Shown piece after piece: positions 26,478 through 33,275 of a DNA stretch of 64,000 nucleotides. Below the pieces are notes generated by a model, which was not told where the DNA came from, did not search any database, and saw nothing but the letters and a program-made list of their open reading frames with translations. Origin of the DNA: Mucilaginibacter tundrae. GTDB lineage: Bacteria; Bacteroidota; Bacteroidia; Sphingobacteriales; Sphingobacteriaceae. The stretch is taken from assembly GCF_013408825.1 (NCBI RefSeq), contig NZ_JACCBZ010000004.1:124001-188000 (forward strand). Reading direction: 5' to 3'. The position numbers and the translations under genes are program-made. Within the stretch, counting starts at the first letter, position 1. Each line of letters begins with the position of its first letter.

Positions 26478-26727
26478 TTTCATGTCATCGATTCTAATCA
26501 TTTCATTTTGAAAATATAATCATACTGATACGGTATGGTTAGGTGTATTTGTATTTTTCTGTTTTTTATAACTATTTAATTATCAATTATTTGATTTATT
26601 AATGATTGTGCTGGCATTATAGTGGCATAAGGGCTGTCAACTGATAGTTATTATCAGCGATTTTTAAATTAATAAAAGCGTGAAAAAATTATTTACATCC
26701 TTATCTAAATCTAACAGGAAATTTAAA

Positions 26728-28077
26728 ATGAAAAAGTTATTTGCATTACTTGTCCTATCGGGAATTGGTGCACAAGCATTCGCCCACCCGGCTGACTCAG
26801 CACGGGTTAAAAGCTTGACCGCTGATACAGCTAAAATACGTACAGTACAACGTTCACTTCCGTCTCCGCTTCCAGATCCTCCGTTCCCAACCAGTGATTG
26901 GGATGGCGCGCCATTAGTTGGTTCGGATGCTACGGCTCCTAACTACCCGCTCACCAAACTTCTTGGCTTATCAAACAGCAGGCTAAAAATATATGGCTGG
27001 ATAGACCCGGGTGCTAATATCAGCAGTTCTAAAAACTCTAATGCACCTACCTCTTACGATTTAATACCAAATAACGTAGTGCTTGACCAGGTAGGCCTAA
27101 AATTCGATATGCAGCCCAATACTGTTCAAACAGATCATGTGTCCGCAGGATTTTTAGTCACCACCATTTTTGGTACCGATTATAGGTATACAACCGGTAA
27201 GGGTTATTTCAGCAATCAACTTTTGAATGATAATAATAAATATGGCTTTGATCCGGCTGAAATGTACGGGTTACTCTATTTTCCCAAGATAGCCGATGGT
27301 ATGTTGTTGAAAGTGGGCCGTTTTATATCACCTGCTGACATTGAAGCGCAATGGGCCACTGATAATTACCTGTATTCACACTCTTTAATGTTTACCGTCG
27401 ATCCCTATACATTCACTGGCGCGCAGGCTACATTTAAACTGGGTTCATACTGGCAGTTAGAAGTTGGTGTACATGCCGGTAATGATATGGCGCCATGGAG
27501 CCCATCAGCCCAAATAAATGGATTGCTGATGGCCCGCTGGGTATCGCATGATAATAATAACTCTATATATGGCGGGATTAACTCTTTAGGTAACGGCGAT
27601 TATACCCGTCAGCATGATGACCTGCAAATGGTTGTTGCTACCTGGGGCCACAAGTTTAATAAAACCCTCCACATGATGACCGAGGCTTACTACATGTGGC
27701 AATACCATGCCTTAACAGGTGGTACTGTAATTAACGGCCCTGCTCAGCCATTTTTAACAGGTGTTGGTCCGGGTGTACCGATACCGGGCAGAGAAAACGC
27801 AATAGGCATTGTTAACTATTTCCAGATATTTGTTTCACCAAAAAACTATTTCTCTATCAGGAATGATGCTTTGGATGATCCTCAAGGTGGCAGAACAGGA
27901 TATGCGACCTGGTACTCAAGTCATACAATAGGTTTTGTTCACTACTTTAATGATTACATCAGGATACGCCCTGAAATAAGATACGAGCGTGCGTACGCGG
28001 ATGGTATTACACCATATGACAACGGTACTAAAAAAGACCAATATACTGCGGGAATGGATTTAATAGTGCGTTTCTAA
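26728..28077 (+). CDS. OmpL-like outer-membrane porin (BBP2 family)
   Basis: I choose ATG 26728, preceded by AGGAA 8 bases upstream; it gives a clean signal peptide (M-K-K-L-F-A-L-L-V, cleaved after A-F-A). A GTG at 26680 in the same frame would add 16 residues that break the signal peptide. The 449-aa product has a proline-rich spacer, then the 'beta-barrel porin-2' pattern: Y-G-W-I-D-P-G-A-N (about 88-96), F-D-M-Q-P-N, V-G-R-F-I-S-P-A-D-I-E, alternating aromatic strands and a terminal Phe. It would let small solutes cross the outer membrane and may serve the island's substrate or product. A 259-bp gap with a terminator separates it from the peroxidase gene. Confidence 0.85.
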   Translation: MKKLFALLVLSGIGAQAFAHPADSARVKSLTADTAKIRTVQRSLPSPLPDPPFPTSDWDGAPLVGSDATAPNYPLTKLLGLSNSRLKIYGWIDPGANISSSKNSNAPTSYDLIPNNVVLDQVGLKFDMQPNTVQTDHVSAGFLVTTIFGTDYRYTTGKGYFSNQLLNDNNKYGFDPAEMYGLLYFPKIADGMLLKVGRFISPADIEAQWATDNYLYSHSLMFTVDPYTFTGAQATFKLGSYWQLEVGVHAGNDMAPWSPSAQINGLLMARWVSHDNNNSIYGGINSLGNGDYTRQHDDLQMVVATWGHKFNKTLHMMTEAYYMWQYHALTGGTVINGPAQPFLTGVGPGVPIPGRENAIGIVNYFQIFVSPKNYFSIRNDALDDPQGGRTGYATWYSSHTIGFVHYFNDYIRIRPEIRYERAYADGITPYDNGTKKDQYTAGMDLIVRF

Positions 28078-28095
28078 CAACAAAAACTTTAAAAC

Positions 28096-28127
28096 CTGCG
28101 GTATTATCATCAGCTATCGTACCGCAG
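28096..28127 (+). other. Hairpin between porin and small secreted protein gene
   Basis: CTGCGGTA (28096-28103) pairs with TACCGCAG (28120-28127) around a 16-nt loop. No T-run follows; it is possibly a weak attenuator between the porin and the next gene. Confidence 0.5.
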
Positions 28128-28164
28128 TTAAAAGATTAGCTGAAGACAATAAAAAAATAATGAA

Positions 28165-28740
28165 ATGAAAACGCTTAAAGTAATGATCGCTATGTGTTTA
28201 ATAGCAGCATTTACACAAAAAACACTTGCACAAAGTACAGTATGTGGTTTGTATTTAACCGCTGATGATTACCACAACCAAAAATTAAGTTTTAAAACAA
28301 GCGGTGGTGATGGAAATTCCATCAAATTCAATGAGTTTTTAGGCTCAGGTAAGATTGCGGTAGTTTATAATGGCAAAAAACAAACTTTTTATAAAAGCGC
28401 TATTTATGGTTATCGGTCAAATAATAGTGATTACCGTTATTTTAATAACATCGCCTATAAAGTGATTGACGACAGGGATTTTTATTTATACAGCTCACCT
28501 AAAATGGGACAGCAAGGTAAGTGGTCTAAAGCTGTTGATAGCTATTATTTTAGTAGTACTGCTATTGCTGACATTAAACCACTATCAATTAAAAACTTGC
28601 AAAGCGCTTACGCTGATAATCCAAGGTTCAGGTATCTGATAGAAGCTCATTTCGCTACTGACAATGCGCTAACCGCATATGATTCGGCAGTAAATGAATA
28701 CAAAGTTAAGTACCTGTACGAACACAGTACCTCAATGTAA
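28165..28740 (+). CDS. Secreted protein of unknown function (191 aa)
   Basis: The product has a clear signal peptide (about 1-22, ending T-L-A-Q) and a mature domain rich in Tyr, Lys and Ser with beta-strand character. I recognise no catalytic motif. Segments such as Y-G-Y-R-S-N-N-S-D-Y-R-Y-F and F-Y-L-Y-S-S-P resemble many uncharacterised Bacteroidota periplasmic proteins. It follows the porin gene by 87 bases with only a weak hairpin between, and ends at a good terminator, so it may be co-transcribed with the porin. Confidence 0.75.
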   Translation: MKTLKVMIAMCLIAAFTQKTLAQSTVCGLYLTADDYHNQKLSFKTSGGDGNSIKFNEFLGSGKIAVVYNGKKQTFYKSAIYGYRSNNSDYRYFNNIAYKVIDDRDFYLYSSPKMGQQGKWSKAVDSYYFSSTAIADIKPLSIKNLQSAYADNPRFRYLIEAHFATDNALTAYDSAVNEYKVKYLYEHSTSM

Positions 28741-28816
28741 CAATGTAAGTTGTTAGTTTGATCAATGCCGGGATTTTAGGGAATATGGGGATGTACCTTA
28801 CTTCCAGGCAAATATG

Positions 28817-28852
28817 AGCAGTAACGTTTAATTACGTTGCTGCTTGTTTATT
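28817..28852 (+). terminator. Hairpin terminator
   Basis: AGCAGTAACGT (28817-28827) pairs with ACGTTGCTGCT (28834-28844) with one G-T pair and a 6-nt loop, followed by the T-rich TGTTTATTT. Confidence 0.8.
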
Positions 28853-28961
28853 TAAAGCGGGGGATAATCGTACTATAAAAGTGATTCTGTTAACTGCACA
28901 TTCTTTTTATTATTCCCGGTTATTGCTAAATTCGCTTATAGTAACCTAAGCAACCTAACTC

Positions 28962-29975
28962 ATGTCATTAACAGATGTAGTTTCCCCGCACGAAACAAAC
29001 AAATTAAATGTAAAGCACCTTAAACGATTCTGGAGCAAATCTATTCTGAAAAAAGAAGGTAAACTTAGTGCGGATGATTTTATAAATGAATGGAAAACAG
29101 ATAAAACTTTATTGGCCGTGATGGGACTCGGACTTGAACAAACAATTCAATATGTTTACCAGGAAGCCCCGTCATTTGAAGCGTTTGAAGATTGGATACT
29201 GACCGTTTCAGGTGATCCGGATCAAGAAAAAGTAAACCAGTTTAATGCTTTATTTTCAACTGATAGAACCGTTGAAGCCGCCCCCGTTGAATATAAGCTA
29301 TTAACACAAGCCGATTGGGATTTTTGGCAGCAGAATGGTTACATCATCATCAGAAATGCCATAAGCAAGGAACATTGTGACGAAACAATTAATGAACTGT
29401 GTGATTTTATAGGAGTTGACCGAAATGACCGGGGTACATGGTATAATCATCACCATGCAAGGCAGGGCATTATGGTGCAGTTATTTCAGCACCCGGTATT
29501 AGAGCGGAACCGTAAGGCGGATAAAATAAAAAAGGCTTTTGAAGAACTTTGGAACCGGACCGACCTTTGGGTGAACACCGATCGGGTGGGTTTTAATCCG
29601 CCGGAAACAGAAAGTTATAAATTCCAGGGCCCGAGGTTGCATTGGGATGCCAGTATTGTCCCACCCATTCAATTTGGTACGCAGGGGATATTGTATTTAT
29701 CAGACACTGCTGAAAATCAGGGTGCATTTACGTTAGTGCCCGGTTTTAATAATAGGATAGAGGACTGGCTAAAAAGCTTGCCGCCTGAGAGTGATCCCTA
29801 TAGGGAAGACTTATATGCTTTAGGTTCAAAGCCAATCGCCGCCAATGCAGGCGATTTTATCATCTGGCACCATATCCTGCCGCATGGCAGTAGCCCCAAC
29901 ACTGCTGCATTGCCACGGTTTGTGCAGTATATTAATTATGCGCCAGCGGATGAGGATAGGAGTGGAAGTTGGTGA
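28962..29975 (+). CDS. Phytanoyl-CoA dioxygenase (PhyH)-family Fe(II)/2-oxoglutarate oxygenase
   Basis: The 337-aa protein has an N-terminal helical region (about 1-110) and a PhyH-type jelly-roll domain. The iron triad is visible: H227 and D229 in L-H-W-D and distal H308 in L-P-H-G-S-S; R319 is placed to bind 2-oxoglutarate. The entry motif W-Q-Q-N-G-Y-I-I-I (about 122-130) is typical. The family hydroxylates lipids, amino acids and natural products, so the substrate is open. It closes the oxidative island after a terminator and probably has its own promoter; membership in the pathway is an inference from position. Confidence 0.9.
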   Translation: MSLTDVVSPHETNKLNVKHLKRFWSKSILKKEGKLSADDFINEWKTDKTLLAVMGLGLEQTIQYVYQEAPSFEAFEDWILTVSGDPDQEKVNQFNALFSTDRTVEAAPVEYKLLTQADWDFWQQNGYIIIRNAISKEHCDETINELCDFIGVDRNDRGTWYNHHHARQGIMVQLFQHPVLERNRKADKIKKAFEELWNRTDLWVNTDRVGFNPPETESYKFQGPRLHWDASIVPPIQFGTQGILYLSDTAENQGAFTLVPGFNNRIEDWLKSLPPESDPYREDLYALGSKPIAANAGDFIIWHHILPHGSSPNTAALPRFVQYINYAPADEDRSGSW

Positions 29976-30279
29976 TGAGTTTGAATTGTTTTATAATCGC
30001 TAGTTCTTTCAAGAATCTACGGGAACGAAAAACATAGGTAGGATAAACGTTCCCCAACTGGTCGCGGTTTATAAATCGACCTAAAATGCTTTAAATTTAG
30101 GCTCAATTGTAATTCTCGCAGGTAGAATGCTTGTTACATTATATATGTTTAAGTTAAGCTTCGTTAAATTTAGGCCAGTAGGTTTTATTATATTTTGTGC
30201 CTCACTAATAATGATTCAGAGAATACGTTATAACATAGTTGGCAGGCAAAGCAGATTAATATTTATTAACTAGATAAAA

Positions 30280-30408
30280 ATGAAAAAGCATTCATCTGAG
30301 GAATTCAAGTTGCCACGCTGGCTAGTGACAATAATCGCATTTATCTTGTTTTTCATTTTAGCCACTCTTATGCTTTTAGCAGGCCTTCACCTTTATCACC
30401 GAGATTGA
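30280..30408 (+). CDS. Small single-helix membrane protein (42 aa)
   Basis: A short frame starts at ATG 30280 and ends with TGA at 30408. It encodes a charged N-terminus (M-K-K-H-S-S-E-E-F-K-L-P-R-W), one strongly hydrophobic helix of about 24 residues and the tail H-L-Y-H-R-D. The design is that of a genuine single-pass small protein with cytoplasmic basic residues, and it lies in an otherwise empty 549-bp gap. No family is recognised and no clear ribosome site is seen, so confidence is moderate. Confidence 0.45.
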   Translation: MKKHSSEEFKLPRWLVTIIAFILFFILATLMLLAGLHLYHRD

Positions 30409-30524
30409 TAAACAGTTAATAATCAATAGATTTTAACCTTTTGCCGGTATTTTACCGCACTAAAAACATCGAATACTAACCCATCACCGAATTTAGAGGC
30501 ATGGTTTAATCAATCGTATTAAGA

Positions 30525-31040
30525 TTATTGATCAGCTCCATAGCCAAGTTGTAATGCATAATCACCAATAACGATACCGTTAGCTAATAGCAAATGCCCG
30601 TCCAGTGATTTGGCAGGGCTTCCTGAAGTAGCTATATCATTAATGCCCTGGTAAAACGTCTCAATGGACATTGATTGAATTGCTACAGTTGTTCCGTCAG
30701 CCTGAATAAGTTGGTCAGAATGGGGAATAAGCGTCGACGCCTTCTTTAGTTTTCCATCCCTCATCAAAAATAGTTGGTCCATGGTTACAGCCAAATCTTT
30801 GGTCTTCTTGTTTTCATCACCAAAAAAAATTCTTACAATACGGATTTGTCCTTCAACTAGCCCCATAGCAAACTTTACCGGTTTTTGTGTCCATGTTTTT
30901 AATGCTGCGCTATCTGCCGCTAAAACCAGATCACCCACTGCAAACTCCTGAATGGGTTTTGCATGATCTTTTGATACAGATATGAATGTGTTACTTACAG
31001 CACTGGATGATAGTGTGTTACTTTGTATAGATTCAGACAT
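30525..31040 (-). CDS. Hint (hedgehog/intein)-like domain protein, apparently degenerate
   Basis: This 171-aa protein follows the Hint layout: residues 18-45 read T-F-I-S, then K-P-I-Q-E-F-A-V-G-D-L-V-L-A-A-D, the usual first block of intein/hedgehog folds. V-T-M-D-Q-L-F-L-M-R-D-G-K-L-K-K-A lies at about 85-101, and D-G-H-L-L-L-A-N-G-I-V-I-G-D-Y-A-L-Q at 146-163 resembles the last blocks. The nucleophile Cys expected before F19 is Thr, and the block-B T-x-x-H His is Gln, so autocatalytic splicing or cleavage looks lost. There is no signal peptide or exported domain. Neighbours do not explain it. A structure-only or binding role is possible. Confidence 0.65.
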   Translation of the reverse strand: MSESIQSNTLSSSAVSNTFISVSKDHAKPIQEFAVGDLVLAADSAALKTWTQKPVKFAMGLVEGQIRIVRIFFGDENKKTKDLAVTMDQLFLMRDGKLKKASTLIPHSDQLIQADGTTVAIQSMSIETFYQGINDIATSGSPAKSLDGHLLLANGIVIGDYALQLGYGADQ

Positions 31041-31150
31041 AATGATTGAGGCAATGGATAATTTATCAGGTTTATTTTATTATGTATCGAATATTTCTTT
31101 AAACATACTAAATCTTTCTATTTCGCAATCTCGTTTTTTTACAAAAGAAA

Positions 31151-31181
31151 TTGCGTAGTTAAATAACTACATTTATATTTG
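31151..31181 (+). promoter_or_regulatory. Bacteroidota promoter of the ArsR operon
   Basis: TTG at 31151-31153, a 20-nt spacer and TATATTTG at 31174-31181 form an almost ideal -33/-7 pair, 19 bases before the ArsR start codon at 31200. Confidence 0.8.
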
Positions 31182-31196
31182 TAGTCAAATAGCTAC
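31155..31196 (+). promoter_or_regulatory. Two palindromic operators overlapping the ArsR promoter
   Basis: Operator 1 (31155-31170), GTAGTTAAATAACTAC, is a perfect palindrome inside the promoter spacer. Operator 2 (31181-31196), GTAGTCAAATAGCTAC, keeps the GTAG/CTAC ends and sits on the expected transcription start. Their starts are 26 bases apart. This placement predicts autorepression by the ArsR-type protein encoded immediately downstream. Confidence 0.7.
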
Positions 31197-31199
31197 ATA

Positions 31200-31520
31200 A
31201 TGAATTTAAGACGAGATGTATTTCAAGCCATAGCCGACCCGACGCGCAGGGCTATATTGCTACTGGTTGCTTCGCATACTATGACAGCAGGGGCAATAGC
31301 ATCAAACTTTGACACCGCAAGGCCGACAGTTTCCAAACATTTACAGATACTTACCGAGTGTGAATTGCTTGAACAAAAGCAAGCAGGCAGGGAAATTTAC
31401 TATTACATTAACGCGCAGAAAATGAAAGAGGTGGCCGAGTTTATTGAACCGTTCCGTAAGATGTGGGATGACAGGTTTAATAAATTGGAGAGCATAATGA
31501 AGGAATATAAAAGCAAATGA
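31200..31520 (+). CDS. ArsR-family winged-helix repressor
   Basis: This 106-aa protein is a single winged-helix domain: [14 protein letters not shown] near the start, T-A-G-A-I-A-S-N-F (about 31-39), the recognition helix [12 protein letters not shown] (about 43-53) and the wing G-R-E-I-Y-Y-Y-I-N. It lacks the Cys/His metal sites of ArsR/SmtB sensors, so it belongs to the non-metal subgroup usually paired with AHSA1/SRPBCC proteins. The next gene starts 1 base after its stop, so the two are co-translated. Confidence 0.92.
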   Translation: MNLRRDVFQAIADPTRRAILLLVASHTMTAGAIASNFDTARPTVSKHLQILTECELLEQKQAGREIYYYINAQKMKEVAEFIEPFRKMWDDRFNKLESIMKEYKSK

Positions 31521-31521
31521 T

Positions 31522-32004
31522 ATGGAATTGAAAACAAAAATTGATGCTGAAGCTGGCAAACAAGATTTATTGATCACCAGGGAATTTGATCTGCCAGTGG
31601 AATTACTTTTCAAGGCGCATGCAGAACCTGATATTATTGCGCAATGGATGTCTAACCCACATACGACAGCTAAAGTGCTGAAATTTGAAGGCAAAAAGCA
31701 TGGCAGTTATCAATTGGAGTCAACTGATGCACAGGGAAACGTAGTATTTCGTTCAAATGGTGTGATCCACGAATTTATCCCAGACCAAAAAATCACCAGA
31801 ACATTTGAAATGGAGAACGCGCCTTTTGGTGTACAACTAGAGGTTTATGAGTTTAAGCAACTTACTGAGAGTACCAGCAAACTGAATATACATGTGATAT
31901 ATGAATCGGGAGCAAAACGAGATCAACTGCTGGCTTTACCTTTCGCACAGGGCTTAAATATGGCGCATAACCGGATACAGGAAATATTAAACACATTAAA
32001 ATAA
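31522..32004 (+). CDS. SRPBCC/AHSA1-domain protein
   Basis: This 160-aa protein has the START-like AHSA1 pattern: R-E-F-D-L-P-V-E-L-L-F-K-A-H (about 20-33), a W-M-S-N-P motif, G-V-I-H-E-F-I-P-D-Q-K-I (about 75-86) and the helical C-terminus N-M-A-H-N-R-I-Q-E-I-L. Members bind hydrophobic ligands or act as Hsp90 co-chaperone homologues. Pairing with a non-metal ArsR regulator is a very common arrangement of unknown inducer. It is followed by the DoxX-like gene after 5 bases. Confidence 0.9.
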   Translation: MELKTKIDAEAGKQDLLITREFDLPVELLFKAHAEPDIIAQWMSNPHTTAKVLKFEGKKHGSYQLESTDAQGNVVFRSNGVIHEFIPDQKITRTFEMENAPFGVQLEVYEFKQLTESTSKLNIHVIYESGAKRDQLLALPFAQGLNMAHNRIQEILNTLK

Positions 32005-32009
32005 TTAAA

Positions 32010-32393
32010 ATGGAAAAGAGAAAGCTGATTTGGTATTGGATAATTACCGGGATATTATCTTTTTGTATTTTTTCGGGTGGATTGGCACAGGCTATACAAG
32101 TGAAAGGGGTGGTTCAGGGTTTTAAACCTCTTGGATATCCAACCTACTTTATTTCGCTTATAGGTATTTGGAAGGTATTAGGCGTAATCGCGATATTGAT
32201 CCCGAAATTTAAATTGCTTAAGGAATGGACATACGCGGGCATATTTTTTACCATGAGCGGCGCGGTAATTTCGCATATAGCTAGTAATGATGTTTCTGTG
32301 CAAATAATTGCCCCAATTGTACTAGCCATTTTTACGCTGTTATCATGGTATTTAAGGCCTGCGGATAGGAAGATAATTGCAGTTAATAAATGA
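32010..32393 (+). CDS. DoxX-like four-helix membrane protein
   Basis: This 127-aa protein has four hydrophobic segments and the DoxX-like signature: G-G-L-A-Q near residue 23, F-K-P-L-G-Y-P-T-Y-F-I-S-L-I-G-I-W-K-V-L-G (about 38-58) and L-K-E-W-T-Y-A-G-I-F-F. The last gene of the three-gene ArsR operon, it is likely an inner-membrane protein linked to oxidative or thiol stress in some relatives. The specific role is not readable. Confidence 0.88.
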   Translation: MEKRKLIWYWIITGILSFCIFSGGLAQAIQVKGVVQGFKPLGYPTYFISLIGIWKVLGVIAILIPKFKLLKEWTYAGIFFTMSGAVISHIASNDVSVQIIAPIVLAIFTLLSWYLRPADRKIIAVNK

Positions 32394-32416
32394 ACCTTAT
32401 TAATTGCTTCCGAAAC

Positions 32417-32661
32417 AAAATGGTGTAAAAAGCAGGTTTTTTTGATGAAAAACGGAAGTTTTAACGTCAAAAACTACTAAAAACAAGTAAAAAATGGAGC
32501 TTTTTAGGGTGTTTTATTGCCAAAATTGTGTTTTTCGGCCTGAAAAAGAATTGAAAATAAATCTAAAAACCGTCTTTTTGAGGGTTTTATGGGACTTTTT
32601 TGATGCTTTTTTGTTGCAAGTGTGCCAACTGTACCAACTGTTCCGGTGGTACAGTACAATA
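32417..32661 (+). repeat. Dispersed intergenic repeat, copy 1
   Basis: This T/A-homopolymer-rich 245-bp element starts with AAAATGGTGTAAAA (32417-32430) and ends with AAGTGTGCCAACTGTACCA (32618-32636) followed by GTGGTACAGT (32646-32655). The end contains the perfect inverted repeat ACTGTACCA / TGGTACAGT. The same blocks, in the same relative order, recur on the minus strand at 58416-58582. It fills almost the whole gap between the DoxX-like gene and the next gene. Confidence 0.7.
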
Positions 32662-32729
32662 CATAACTGAAAATTATTTGGAATAATTCTAAAAAGATAA
32701 CAATTGTAAATATCGCTTGCTATAACCAT

Positions 32730-32737
32730 TACCTTTG
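32730..32737 (+). promoter_or_regulatory. -7 element close to the start codon
   Basis: TACCTTTG matches TAnnTTTG exactly and ends 5 bases before ATG 32743. Transcription would begin at or very near the ATG, suggesting a leaderless message. The nearest TTG upstream (32704-32706) has a long 23-nt spacer. Confidence 0.5.
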
Positions 32738-32742
32738 CGCGA

Positions 32743-33120
32743 ATGCTCAAAAAGACGATTGCTATATGTTTACTTGTCGCGCTGATTAGTTCCAACTTTT
32801 CGCGCTTCTTCGTATATGCTGGATTTGAGCTGAACCATAAGTATATAGCGGAGAACTTATGTATTAATAAAAACCGCCCCTGGATGCATTGTAACGGGCA
32901 TTGTTATTTCATGAGAAAGATCAAAGAAGCCCAGGAAAACGAGAAAAAGCAGGATAGGGCCGATCAGCAAAATCATTTCCAGGAAGCGCTTCCGGTAGTA
33001 CTGCCGGTTTCAATAATTATGTTCAATGCAGAAGAGTTGAAGATCGTTTATCCATCGGTAGCCACGCCGGAAATCATCCGCCGTTCATATTCTATTTTAC
33101 TCCCTCCAAAAATCGTTTGA
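32743..33120 (+). CDS. Small membrane-anchored Cys-motif protein upstream of a TonB receptor
   Basis: This 125-aa protein has an N-terminal hydrophobic segment (about 4-28, possibly an uncleaved signal), then the motif L-C-I-N-K-N-R-P-W-M-H-C-N-G-H-C-Y (about 42-58) with three Cys and two His and a following charged K-K-I/E-Q helix. This C-x(11)-C-N-G-x-C-Y pattern is one I associate with small Bacteroidota proteins encoded beside TonB-dependent receptors for metals. A role in metal handling is inferred, not shown. The receptor gene follows after 155 bases. Confidence 0.75.
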   Translation: MLKKTIAICLLVALISSNFSRFFVYAGFELNHKYIAENLCINKNRPWMHCNGHCYFMRKIKEAQENEKKQDRADQQNHFQEALPVVLPVSIIMFNAEELKIVYPSVATPEIIRRSYSILLPPKIV

Positions 33121-33275
33121 TTATTCTTTAAATGAGTAGTTGTGTTGCCATCCGGCATCGCAAGTTTATCAATTATGCAAACAGCATAAGGACTTTCCAT
33201 TGCTTAATAAGTAGCAGGAAAATGACGATCTTTTTTACATAAGAACCGCCTAGCAGGAACATCTGAAAAAACATT

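Noticed and set aside
31200..31520. ArsR protein as an arsenic or zinc sensor
   Set aside because: The Cys/His metal sites of ArsR/SmtB sensors are missing and the partner is an AHSA1 protein, not a metal exporter.
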